Assembly: GCA_903901915.1 (NCBI GenBank)
Contig: CAIUSV010000048.1
Location: forward strand, 1 to 64,000
DNA length: 64,000 nucleotides
Direction: 5' to 3'
Source of the DNA: an uncultured Rhodospirillaceae bacterium
Lineage (GTDB): Bacteria > Pseudomonadota > Alphaproteobacteria > Rhodospirillales > Magnetospirillaceae
Shown: piece after piece, positions 54,186 through 64,000 of the stretch
Layout of the letters: each line of letters begins with the position of its first letter
Position numbering within the stretch: the stretch's first letter is position 1
Made by a program: the position numbers and the translations under genes
Notes under the pieces: generated by a model
Told to the model about the DNA's origin: nothing
Database searches by the model: none
The model's input: the letters and a program-made list of their open reading frames with translations, nothing else

Positions 54186-55163
54186 ATGATCGCCACCATC
54201 TTGCCCGCCACCCCCCTGTCCGCGTCCGGGGCCGCCATCGCCCAGGCGGCGGCGGCGTTGGCCGACGGACAATTGGTGGCCTTCCCCACCGAGACCGTCT
54301 ATGGCCTGGGTGGCGACGCCACCTGCGACCGCGCCGTCGCCGCCATCTTCGCCGCCAAGGGCCGCCCCAGCTTCAACCCACTGATCGCCCATGTGGCATC
54401 GCCGGACGCCGCCGCCAAACTGGTCGAGATGACCGACACCGCCCGCGCCCTCGCCGCCCGCTTCTGGCCGGGACCGCTGACCCTGGTGCTGCCGCGGCGC
54501 GCCGATTCGCCGGTATCGCTGCTGGCCAGCGCCGGCCTCGATTCCATCGCGGTGCGCATGCCCGACCATCCGGTGGCGCTGGCGCTGATCGCGGCGGCGG
54601 GGCGGCCGCTGGCGGCACCCTCGGCCAACCGCTCCGGCCGGGTCAGCCCCACCACCGCCCAGCATGTCGCCCAGTGCCTGGGACGGCGGGTGTCGCTGAT
54701 TCTCGACGGCGGGCCATGCCGGGTCGGGGTGGAATCGACCGTGCTGGACCTGACCGGCGACCGCCCCGCCCTGCTGCGCCCCGGTGGCGTAGCGGTGGAA
54801 GAGCTGGAGGCGGCGCTGGGAGTTGCCCTGCCGCACGCCGCCCATTCGCCCGAGGCGCCGCGCTCGCCCGGCCAGTTGGAGAGCCACTACGCCCCCAGCT
54901 TACCGGTCCGTCTGCGGGCGACCGGCGCGCAGCCGGGCGAGGCGCTGTTGGGGTTCGGTCCGACGGCGACCGGCGCCGACCTCAACCTGTCGCCGGCCGG
55001 GGACCTGGGCGAGGCCGCCGCCAACCTGTTCGCCATGCTGCGTGCCCTCGACCGCCCCGAATTCTGCGGCATCGCGGTCATGGCGATTCCCGGTCACGGC
55101 CTCGGGCAGGCCATCAACGACCGGCTGCGCCGCGCGGCGCAGCCGAGAGGACCACGCGGATGA
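54186..55163 (+). CDS. Threonylcarbamoyl-AMP synthase, Sua5-type
   Basis: Makes threonylcarbamoyl-AMP for the t6A37 modification of tRNAs. The 325-residue length includes the YrdC domain (VAFPTETVYGLGGDAT, KGRPSFNPLIAHV, SANRSGRVSPT) and a C-terminal Sua5 domain, so this is Sua5 rather than short TsaC. It overlaps the oxidase gene by 4 bases. Confidence 0.92.
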   Translation: MIATILPATPLSASGAAIAQAAAALADGQLVAFPTETVYGLGGDATCDRAVAAIFAAKGRPSFNPLIAHVASPDAAAKLVEMTDTARALAARFWPGPLTLVLPRRADSPVSLLASAGLDSIAVRMPDHPVALALIAAAGRPLAAPSANRSGRVSPTTAQHVAQCLGRRVSLILDGGPCRVGVESTVLDLTGDRPALLRPGGVAVEELEAALGVALPHAAHSPEAPRSPGQLESHYAPSLPVRLRATGAQPGEALLGFGPTATGADLNLSPAGDLGEAAANLFAMLRALDRPEFCGIAVMAIPGHGLGQAINDRLRRAAQPRGPRG

Positions 55164-56563
55164 CCCTGCTGAAGCAACTTGCCGCCATCGTCGGCCCCGC
55201 CAACCTGCTGACCGAGACCGCGGACCTCGCCCCCTATCTGGTGGAAGAGCGCGGCCTGTTCAAAGGCGCCGCGCTGGCGGTGGCGCGGCCGGGTTCGACC
55301 GAACAGGTGGCGGCGGTGGTCAAGGCCTGCGCCCAGGCCGGAATCGCCATGGTGCCCCAGGGCGGCAACACCGGCCTGTGCGGCGGCGGCGTGCCGCCGG
55401 AGGACGGCGGCGCCGTGGTGATATCGACCGAACGCCTTAACCGCATCCGCAAGGTCGATCCCGTCGATTTCACCCTGACCGCCGAGGCCGGCTGCGTGCT
55501 GGCCACCCTGCAACAGGCGGCGGCCGAGGTCGGATGCCTGTTGCCACTCAGCCTGGGGGCCGAGGGATCGTGCCGCATCGGCGGCAACATCTCGACCAAT
55601 GCCGGCGGCACCAACGTGCTGCGCTATGGCTCCACCCGCGATCTGGTGCTGGGGCTGGAAGTGGTGCTGCCCGACGGCCGCATCTGGAACGGGCTGAAGT
55701 CGCTGCGCAAGGACAATACCGGCTACGCCCTCAACCACCTGTTCATCGGCGCCGAGGGCACCTTGGGGATTGTCACCGCCGCCGTGCTGAAGCTGTTCCC
55801 CCAGCCGTGCGAGCATCAGACCGCGCTGGTGGCGCTGGCCGACGTGGATGCCGCCCTGGCCCTGCTCGCCCGCGCCCGCCGGGTCAGTGGCGACTGCGTC
55901 ACCGCCTGCGAACTGATCCCGCGCATCGGCCTGGAAATGGGGACGCGCCACGTTCCCGGCGTCCGCGATCCCTTCGCCCTGCCGCATTCCTGGTACCTGT
56001 TGCTGGAACTGTCGTCGTCACGCCCCGGCGGCCTGCGCGAGGCGCTGGAAGCCATGTTGGCCGAGGCCCTGGAGGATGGAACCGCCATCGACGCCGTGCT
56101 GGCCGAAAGCGGCGAGCAACGCGCCGGATTGTGGCGCATCCGCGAAGCCATCCCCGAGGCGCAGAAGCACGAGGGCGGCTCGATCAAGCATGACGTCGCC
56201 GTGGCGACCTCGGCGGTGCCGATGATGATCCGACGCTGTACCGCCGCGGTCGAAGCGGCGCTACCGGGACTGCGGGTCGTGGCGTTCGGCCATCTTGGCG
56301 ACGGCAACATCCACTTCAACCTGTCGCAGCCGGCCGGCGCCGACAAGGCGGGGTTCCTGGCCGAATGGGGGCGGATGAACCGCATCGTCCACGACATCGT
56401 CGTCGAGATGGCGGGCTCGATTTCGGCCGAACACGGCATCGGCCGCCTCAAGGTGGCGGAACTGGCCCACTACAAGCCGGCGGTCGATATCGACCTGATG
56501 CGCCGGATCAAGGCCGCACTGGATCCCGACGGCCTCATGAACCCGGGCAAGGTGGTGCCGTAG
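55160..56563 (+). CDS. FAD-linked oxidase (D-2-hydroxyacid/2-hydroxyglutarate dehydrogenase-like)
   Basis: 467 residues: FAD_binding_4 with VPQGGNTGLCGGGVPPEDGGAVVIST and the C-terminal FAD-oxidase region (FGHLGDGNIHFNLSQP, ISAEHGIGRLK, LDPDGLMNPGKV). This group oxidises D-lactate or D-2-hydroxyglutarate; the substrate cannot be fixed from sequence. The 4-base overlap with the Sua5 gene suggests coupled expression. Confidence 0.88.
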   Translation: MTLLKQLAAIVGPANLLTETADLAPYLVEERGLFKGAALAVARPGSTEQVAAVVKACAQAGIAMVPQGGNTGLCGGGVPPEDGGAVVISTERLNRIRKVDPVDFTLTAEAGCVLATLQQAAAEVGCLLPLSLGAEGSCRIGGNISTNAGGTNVLRYGSTRDLVLGLEVVLPDGRIWNGLKSLRKDNTGYALNHLFIGAEGTLGIVTAAVLKLFPQPCEHQTALVALADVDAALALLARARRVSGDCVTACELIPRIGLEMGTRHVPGVRDPFALPHSWYLLLELSSSRPGGLREALEAMLAEALEDGTAIDAVLAESGEQRAGLWRIREAIPEAQKHEGGSIKHDVAVATSAVPMMIRRCTAAVEAALPGLRVVAFGHLGDGNIHFNLSQPAGADKAGFLAEWGRMNRIVHDIVVEMAGSISAEHGIGRLKVAELAHYKPAVDIDLMRRIKAALDPDGLMNPGKVVP

Positions 56564-56564
56564 C

Positions 56565-57983
56565 TCAGATCCGGTAGCCCAGCCGAAGACCGCCCCAGTG
56601 CCGCCCCTGAACCACGATCGGGGCGGAAATGTCCTTCATCATCACGAACTTGCCGCCGCCCATGTCGCGGCGATAGGTCTGGAGCAGGAAAGGCTTGGTG
56701 TTGTGCGCGGCGTTCATTCCGGTCCGGTCGGTGAACATCCGCCGGTTGCGGCAATTGGCGTTGTTCCACACCGGGTCGGCCCCCTGGGGCTGCGACACCT
56801 TCTTGTTGTGGGTGGCGATATAGCAGTTGCGGTCGATGGTGACGCAGAACGCCACGCGGGAATCGATCTCCAGGGCGGGTTCCTGGAACTGGGGCAGCAC
56901 CTCGTCGGTGAAGGCACAATAGCGAGCGGTGTGCTGCTGTGGATTGGTGCCGGCGATGGGTTTGTAGTCCTCGTCGAACAGATCGGCCATCGAGATGCGG
57001 CCCGACTTCACCGCGTCCTCGAACACCCCGGAGATCTTCCGGGCGGTCTCCTGGACCGTCTCGATGAACGGAGTGTCGGCGGTGCGGAATCCCGACGCCG
57101 CAATGTAGCCCATCAGATCCTCTGAATTACCCACCAGCGAGGCGATACGTTCGTCGGCGACGCGCAGGCTTTCGCTGGTCATGGCGATGCCCTCGAAGAA
57201 CTTGTCGATCTCGCCGATGACGTCGTTGCACTGGGCCAGCGAGACCGAAGCCGCCTGCGACATGTCGCCGACCTTGCCCTCGACGGTGTCGATGGCATGA
57301 CCGAACACCGAGACCGCCTGATTGATGACTCCGACCCCCGACCCGACCGAATCGGCCATCTTCAGCGTGTCGGTGGACGTCTCGATCAATTCGGTGACCG
57401 ACCCCGACAGCTTGAGAACGGTGGTATCGATGCCGGTGGTGACATCAGCGGTCTGCCGCGCCAGGGTCTTGACCTCGGTGGCGACCACGGCGAAACCCTT
57501 GCCGGCGTCACCGGCCCGCGCCGCCTCGATGGTGGCGTTCAAGGCCAGCAGATTGGTCTGGCGGGCGATCTTCTGGATGTTGCGCGACATCGAGCTGACC
57601 TCGCCCAGCGCCCCCTCCAGCCCTTCCAACTGCTCCTCGATGCCCTGCACCGCCCCGACCAGCTTGTTCACCCCCGACAACGCCTGATCGATGGTATGCA
57701 GCGATTCGGAGGATTGCTGCCCCGCCTGAACCGTAAGTTCGCGCGTCGCCTTGCCGACGGAATCGATCGAACCGATGGTCTCGGCCATGGCATGCGCGAT
57801 GGACTTCAGGTGGGCGAACAGCTCCTCCTGGTGCTTCACGAAACGCGCCAAGCCCTCCAGGCTGCCGGCAACATCGGCAACTTCAAGGCTGAGACTGTCG
57901 ATCTTTTTCAATACCTCGGTCGCGAATGAATCGGCGCTGACCCCAACGGGGGCAGTCCCGCCGTCCTGACTGACCACGGCCAT
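56565..57983 (-). CDS. Soluble chemoreceptor with C-terminal PAS/Cache-like domain
   Basis: 472 residues from ATG 57983 with no membrane segment. The signalling hairpin ([40 protein letters not shown]) lies near 140-190 and is followed by a long coiled region. The last about 130 residues form a sensor-like fold ([36 protein letters not shown]). Having the sensor after the signalling core is the reverse of most receptors. Likely a cytoplasmic receptor for redox or metabolic state. Confidence 0.85.
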   Translation of the reverse strand: MAVVSQDGGTAPVGVSADSFATEVLKKIDSLSLEVADVAGSLEGLARFVKHQEELFAHLKSIAHAMAETIGSIDSVGKATRELTVQAGQQSSESLHTIDQALSGVNKLVGAVQGIEEQLEGLEGALGEVSSMSRNIQKIARQTNLLALNATIEAARAGDAGKGFAVVATEVKTLARQTADVTTGIDTTVLKLSGSVTELIETSTDTLKMADSVGSGVGVINQAVSVFGHAIDTVEGKVGDMSQAASVSLAQCNDVIGEIDKFFEGIAMTSESLRVADERIASLVGNSEDLMGYIAASGFRTADTPFIETVQETARKISGVFEDAVKSGRISMADLFDEDYKPIAGTNPQQHTARYCAFTDEVLPQFQEPALEIDSRVAFCVTIDRNCYIATHNKKVSQPQGADPVWNNANCRNRRMFTDRTGMNAAHNTKPFLLQTYRRDMGGGKFVMMKDISAPIVVQGRHWGGLRLGYRI

Positions 57984-58123
57984 CCTCATCTCCCTGACGC
58001 CCCGAATATTATATTTTCGGCATTTCTAATGAACACCTTAAGCCTTGAGAATAAACCCCATCATCAAGGCGGCCGTCAATGATCACATATCAGCCAAACT
58101 AATGCCATCGGTATAGGGCCAAC

Positions 58124-58327
58124 TTACCATTTCGGGTAGGGCGGAACCGGAGTGGAGCCCTCTTCGTGCGCCGCCACCGTCCTGGTACGGGCCGGACGGT
58201 TTTTTTCCGGATTGGTAAAGCGGAAACGGCCGGCCAGAACACACCCCTTCATGCCGGGATCGCAGGGACGGTTGTCCACCCTGGAGCACACGCCTTGATT
58301 ATCGTGGACACACCCCCAACCGCTCAT
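58124..58327 (-). CDS. Small cysteine-rich protein, 67 aa
   Basis: From ATG 58327 (AAAGG upstream) MSGWGCVHDNQGVCSRVDNRPCDPGMKGCVLAGRFRF: four Cys within 30 residues (C-x7-C-x7-C-x6-C), followed by a basic, Pro-rich tail. It could bind a metal, but no family is recognised. It begins 12 bases after the stop of the Pro-Glu repeat gene in the same direction and may be cotranscribed. Confidence 0.55.
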   Translation of the reverse strand: MSGWGCVHDNQGVCSRVDNRPCDPGMKGCVLAGRFRFTNPEKNRPARTRTVAAHEEGSTPVPPYPKW

Positions 58328-58338
58328 GGCTTGACCTT

Positions 58339-60276
<1,938 letters not shown>

Positions 60277-60313
60277 CTATTTCAAGGCGGTTAACATTGC
60301 CATACGCCCATTG

Positions 60314-61138
60314 TCACCGCCTGTCGTCGAGCGCGCGGGCCAGGGCACAGAACCCCTCCACCGGAATTTCCTCGGCCCGGGCGGTCCCCGGTATTCCGGC
60401 CGCATCCAACAGCGCCTCGGCATCCCCCAGCGGCTTCAGACTTGAGCGCAGCATCTTGCGGCGTTGGCCGAACCCGGCGGCGGTAACCCGTTCCAGGGTC
60501 TCGAAGCGGGCCGGAGCCAGCGGCTGGACCCGTGGCACCAGCTCCACCACCGTCGACGTCACCGACGGGGGCGGCGTGAAGGCGCGGCGGTCGATGTTGA
60601 ACAGCGGCCTGACGTCGCACAGCCACTGGGTAATCACCGATAGCCGCCCGTAATCGGGGGAGCGCGGCGCCGCGGCCAGACGATCGACGACCTCCTTCTG
60701 GAACATCAGAACCAGACGCTCGAACGCCGAGACCCGACGCAGCCACGCCAGCAGCAGCGCGGTCGATATGTTGTAGGGCAGGTTGGCGACGATCTTGCGC
60801 GGCGCCTCGCCGAGACCGGCGGCGTCCACCGCCATGGCGTCGGCGGCGATGATCTCCAACCGGCCGGGATAGGCATCGGCAATTTCCATCTGGATGGCGA
60901 TGGCGCGATCGTCACGCTCGATGGCGATCACCCGCCGGGCACCGGCGTCGAGCAGGGCGCGGGTAAGGCCACCGGGACCGGGACCGATCTCGATCACCGT
61001 TCCGACGGAAAGATCGCCGGCGGCCCGTGCGATCCGACCGGTAAGATTGAGATCAAACAGGAAATGCTGACCCAGCGACTTGCGAGCGCCGAGACCGTGG
61101 CGGGCGATCACCTCGCGCAGCGGCGGCAACCCGGTCAT
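60314..61138 (-). CDS. ksgA: 16S rRNA dimethyladenosine transferase RsmA/KsgA
   Basis: Dimethylates the two adjacent adenosines near the 3' end of 16S rRNA. 274 residues with KSLGQHFLFDLNLTGRIA, EIGPGPGGLTRALL (SAM binding) and NLPYNIST (catalytic). Overlaps pdxA by 4 bases. Confidence 0.96.
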   Translation of the reverse strand: MTGLPPLREVIARHGLGARKSLGQHFLFDLNLTGRIARAAGDLSVGTVIEIGPGPGGLTRALLDAGARRVIAIERDDRAIAIQMEIADAYPGRLEIIAADAMAVDAAGLGEAPRKIVANLPYNISTALLLAWLRRVSAFERLVLMFQKEVVDRLAAAPRSPDYGRLSVITQWLCDVRPLFNIDRRAFTPPPSVTSTVVELVPRVQPLAPARFETLERVTAAGFGQRRKMLRSSLKPLGDAEALLDAAGIPGTARAEEIPVEGFCALARALDDRR

Positions 61139-62151
61139 CGGCCGACCACTTGGCGGGCGGCGCGGTTGGCGGCAATGACCGCCGCCAGCTTCAGGGCGGC
61201 GATCAGACTGTCGGCGCTGGCGCGGCCGCTGCCGGCAAGATCGAAGGCGGTGCCATGATCGGGCGAGGTGCGCACGAACGGCAGCCCCAAGGTGACGTTG
61301 ACGCCATGATCGAAGTCGATGGTCTTGAGCGGTATCAACGCCTGATCATGATACATGCACAACACCGCGTCATAGCCTTGGCGGGCGCGGGCATGAAACA
61401 GCGTGTCGGCCGGCAGCGGACCAAGCACCTCGATACCGGCACGGCGCAACTCGTCGGCCGCCGGGCCGACGGTATCGATCTCCTCGCGCCCCATGGCGCC
61501 GCCTTCACCGCCGTGGGGATTAAGCGCCGCCAGCGCCAGCCTCGGCCGGGCAATGGCGAAATCCTCGGTCAGGGCGCGGGCGGTGACGACTCCGACCTCG
61601 ACGATATCGCGGCGGCGCAGCGTGGCCACCGCCTCGGCCAGGGCGACGTGGATGGTGACCGGCACCACCCGGAGGCCGGGACAGGTCAGCATCATCACCT
61701 CGCGCCGCGCCGGCTCGCCGGTCAGGCTGGCGAGGAATTCGGTATGGCCGGGAAAGCGAAAGCCGCCGTCGTACATGACCTGCTTGTGGATGGGATTGGT
61801 GACAAGCCCGCCCACCTCGCCGGATCGGGCCAGGGCCACCGCCCGCTCGATGGATGCCCGGACCGAATCGGCATTGGCGGAATCGGGACGGCCGGGGGCG
61901 ACCGGGCGGGCGAGCCCCTGGGGCAGCACCGGCAAGGCGCCGGAAAATATCGCCGCGGCCTCCGCCGCCGCGGCGATGGGGTGGATCGGCACCGTCAGGC
62001 CCAATCGCCCGGCCAAAAGGCGCAGGCGTTCGGGATCGTCGATGACCAGGAACGGCGGCAGCCCCTCGCCCCGGCGCGTCCACGCCGCCAAGGCGATGTC
62101 ACCGCCGATACCGGCGGGTTCGCCCATGGTCAGCGCAAGCGGCGGCGGCAT
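61135..62151 (-). CDS. pdxA: 4-hydroxythreonine-4-phosphate dehydrogenase
   Basis: An NAD-dependent enzyme of vitamin B6 (pyridoxal phosphate) synthesis. 338 residues with LALTMGEPAGIGGDIAL, PGHTEFLASLTG and the zinc-ligand-bearing AALNPHGGEGG and CMYHDQALIPLKTIDFDHGVNVTLGLPFVRTSPDHGTAFDLAG. It lies between surA and ksgA, the standard order. Confidence 0.95.
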   Translation of the reverse strand: MPPPLALTMGEPAGIGGDIALAAWTRRGEGLPPFLVIDDPERLRLLAGRLGLTVPIHPIAAAAEAAAIFSGALPVLPQGLARPVAPGRPDSANADSVRASIERAVALARSGEVGGLVTNPIHKQVMYDGGFRFPGHTEFLASLTGEPARREVMMLTCPGLRVVPVTIHVALAEAVATLRRRDIVEVGVVTARALTEDFAIARPRLALAALNPHGGEGGAMGREEIDTVGPAADELRRAGIEVLGPLPADTLFHARARQGYDAVLCMYHDQALIPLKTIDFDHGVNVTLGLPFVRTSPDHGTAFDLAGSGRASADSLIAALKLAAVIAANRAARQVVGR

Positions 62152-62189
62152 GTCAGCCTCCGTTAGGGTGTGACGGGACGAAATCCGGG

Positions 62190-63458
62190 CTAAAGCCTGA
62201 AATCGACGAAGGCGGCGCGGCGCAGATCGCGGATGTAGCGCTTGGCGGCAAGATCAAGCTTTTCATCCTCGATGCCTCGGCGGATGACGTCGCGGCTGGG
62301 CAGCCCCCCCTGTTGGATCGAGGACGAGCGCGCGCACACCATGTAGACCATCAGGCCGCCACCGATATCTTGCGGTGCGCTCGCCTTGTTGATCGCCAGA
62401 CCGGCGATCCCCTTCTGGACGTGGGGTTGGAGGCTGGAAAGCAACACGTTGTCGAAACGTCCCGACTTGTCGGACTTCACCTTGCGGATCAGGTCCTCCA
62501 TTTCCTGGCAGTCCTTGAGCGGCCGGGTCAGGTCGGCGGCCTTGGCCGCCAGCTGCTCGCGCGAATGGTTGCCGTTGGCCGGGTTGGGAAATTCGACCTG
62601 CATCAACGACACGGTCTCCTCGGGGGTGACCGATCCGACGATTCGCTTGTCGAGGACGGTGACGATGGTAAAGCCATTACCGGTTCTGATCAGCGGACTG
62701 ACCGCGCCCTTGTCCAGCCGCACCACCGTGCCGCGAATGTCGTCGTCGAGAAAGCTTTCGACCATCCATCCCATGACTCCCCCCGACCCGGCACCGGCGC
62801 TTTGCGAGAACTGGCGCGCCAGCGACGAGAACGGCGCCCCGGCGCGCAGCTGGTCAAGCAGCCGCTCGCCCAGGCGACGGGCCTCGTCCTCCTGCTTGGG
62901 CTGATCGACGGACAGGAATATTTCGGCCAGCAGATATTCCGGCTGCCCCAGTTGCAGCCTGATGCTGTCCAGCCGGTCGGTGATTTCCTCCTCGCCGACA
63001 CGGATGGTCGGCTGCAACATGCGTGAGGTCAGCTTCAGCCAGGTCAGGTCGGCCTTGATCTGGTCGCGCACCACGTCGGCGTCCACCCCGGCCTTGGCCA
63101 ATCCGGCCAGCAATCCCCCCGGCGGCATCCGGTTCTGCTGTTCGATTCCGGCGATGCTGCGCTTGAGCTCCTCGGGAGCGACGGCAACCTTGACCCGCGC
63201 GGCCTCCTGAAGCTGCAAGCGTTCGTCCACCATCTTGCGAAGTACCTGGGGCAAGACACGTCGACGATTTTCCAGGTTGTCGGGCATGTTGGCGATCACG
63301 ATCGCCAGCTTGAGCCGGGCTTCGAGATCATGCATCGAGATCATCTCGTCGTTGACCACGGCGGCGATGCGCTCGACCTCCTGCGCCCGCGCGACGCCCG
63401 CCACGGCGCATAGCAGGCCGCAGGCGACGATGATTGCGGCGAAACGACCCTGCATCAT
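62190..63458 (-). CDS. surA: Periplasmic chaperone/peptidyl-prolyl isomerase SurA
   Basis: SurA folds outer-membrane proteins in the periplasm. From ATG 63458 it is 422 residues: signal peptide (MMQGRFAAIIVACGLLCAVAGVARA), SurA N-domain (RIAAVVNDEMISMHDLEARL), and one clear parvulin domain (EYLLAEIFLSV ... FSQSAGAGSGGVMGWM). A second parvulin domain, present in the E. coli protein, is not obvious. AGAGGA precedes this start; the track start has no support. It sits directly after lptD. Confidence 0.92.
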   Translation of the reverse strand: MMQGRFAAIIVACGLLCAVAGVARAQEVERIAAVVNDEMISMHDLEARLKLAIVIANMPDNLENRRRVLPQVLRKMVDERLQLQEAARVKVAVAPEELKRSIAGIEQQNRMPPGGLLAGLAKAGVDADVVRDQIKADLTWLKLTSRMLQPTIRVGEEEITDRLDSIRLQLGQPEYLLAEIFLSVDQPKQEDEARRLGERLLDQLRAGAPFSSLARQFSQSAGAGSGGVMGWMVESFLDDDIRGTVVRLDKGAVSPLIRTGNGFTIVTVLDKRIVGSVTPEETVSLMQVEFPNPANGNHSREQLAAKAADLTRPLKDCQEMEDLIRKVKSDKSGRFDNVLLSSLQPHVQKGIAGLAINKASAPQDIGGGLMVYMVCARSSSIQQGGLPSRDVIRRGIEDEKLDLAAKRYIRDLRRAAFVDFRL

Positions 63459-63565
63459 AGCAATCCTCTTTGCCCAACCGTGGGGTTGGCGATGAAAATC
63501 CGACGTTTCCGCCACCGGCGCAATGACGGAATGCCGTCGCGACGCCAGCAACCCGCCATCCCCGA

Positions 63566-64000
63566 TCAGAAGACGCTGAACGGCGCCTCTCCCAACGACT
63601 TCAGAGTAACCGTCATCATAAGATTGTACCCGGACAACAACCCCGGAAGGGTGGTGTAGTATCTGGTCATCTGCGCGGCAACGGCAAAGCACTCGTCATT
63701 ATATACCATGCCTCCATTCCACGACAGCGTCCCGCCGCCCGCGGCCAGATCCTGACTCAACGTATATGACGCCCTCCAATACTGGGACAGGGCCGAGGTC
63801 AGGCCGTAAACGATATACTGCCGCCGGGGATAGATCGTGCCGACACCGCTGGAATTGGACGACAGGAAGGCATAGCCGGTGGAAAAACTCAGGGCCGGCG
63901 GCCCGAACGACATGCTGGCTTCGTTACGGCGCGCCTGCAACGTGGTCCTGTCCAGACGGACACGGTCGCTGAAGGCGATCAGCGCCGACGGCGCAACGTC
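63566..64000 (-). CDS. lptD: LPS-assembly outer-membrane protein LptD, C-terminal part
   Basis: The frame is open to the window edge, so the gene's start is outside. The visible 144 residues are the end of a large beta-barrel (DVAPSALIAFSDRVRLDRTTLQARRNE, then alternating aromatic/polar strands ending in F). With surA-pdxA-ksgA behind it, this is the classic lptD-surA-pdxA-ksgA cluster. LptD with LptE inserts LPS into the outer membrane. Confidence 0.88.
   Translation of the reverse strand, partial: DVAPSALIAFSDRVRLDRTTLQARRNEASMSFGPPALSFSTGYAFLSSNSSGVGTIYPRRQYIVYGLTSALSQYWRASYTLSQDLAAGGGTLSWNGGMVYNDECFAVAAQMTRYYTTLPGLLSGYNLMMTVTLKSLGEAPFSVF

Overview
The window looks like a chromosomal segment of a free-living, motile, nitrogen-fixing alphaproteobacterium of the Magnetospirillum / Rhodospirillum / Azospirillum type. 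This is an inference from the high G+C content, the nif gene order, the DraT-DraG control of nitrogenase, a P-II/glnA operon, and many chemoreceptor and cyclic-di-GMP genes. No magnetosome, photosynthesis or plasmid-replication gene is visible.

Left edge to 24 kb: a molybdenum nitrogenase island. The end of an IS481-type element lies at the left border. Four sigma54 promoters, each with one or two NifA-type TGT-N10-ACA upstream sites, drive four units: nifB-fdxN-nifZ-nifT-SIR2-like-2Fe2S ferredoxin; nifH-nifD-nifK; nifE-nifN-nifX-DUF269-fdxB-nifQ; and iscA-type-nifV-nifW. draT-draG-nifO (post-translational switch-off of NifH) is divergent from nifH. Two non-nif blocks interrupt the island: 3.9-9.4 kb (an unknown protein, a membrane protein, a TPR/O-GlcNAc-transferase-like protein, two tiny genes, yqgE) and 16.0-17.3 kb (two GNAT genes plus a DUF1778 antitoxin, read against the nif genes). 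nifA, nifU, nifS and nifF are not in the window.

24-31 kb: a three-gene set of transglutaminase-DUF2126, a fused circularly permuted ATP-grasp/alpha-E protein, and a second transglutaminase. It resembles the predicted peptide-amidoligase systems of unknown product. A DUF1127 gene and a secreted DUF992 gene follow, separated by a striking 32-bp palindrome.

32-48 kb: signalling and nitrogen assimilation. A PocR-PAS-PAS histidine kinase, tRNA-Pro(CGG), a PAS protein translationally coupled to a zinc-binding-domain chemoreceptor, glnB-glnA behind a sigma54 promoter, an EF-G-like GTPase, a second chemoreceptor, and a PAS-GGDEF-EAL protein next to a CheC-like protein.

48-64 kb: mostly housekeeping. 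A LysM protein, psd-pssA (phospholipid synthesis), an OmpA-like porin, an IalB-like secreted protein, purC, Sua5/TsaC with an FAD-linked oxidase, a soluble chemoreceptor, a Pro-Glu repeat protein encoded by hexanucleotide repeats, and lptD(partial)-surA-pdxA-ksgA.

All calls come from reading the sequence and the supplied translations. No database search was run, so family names rest on recognised motifs, and start codons were chosen by ribosome-binding sites and overlaps.
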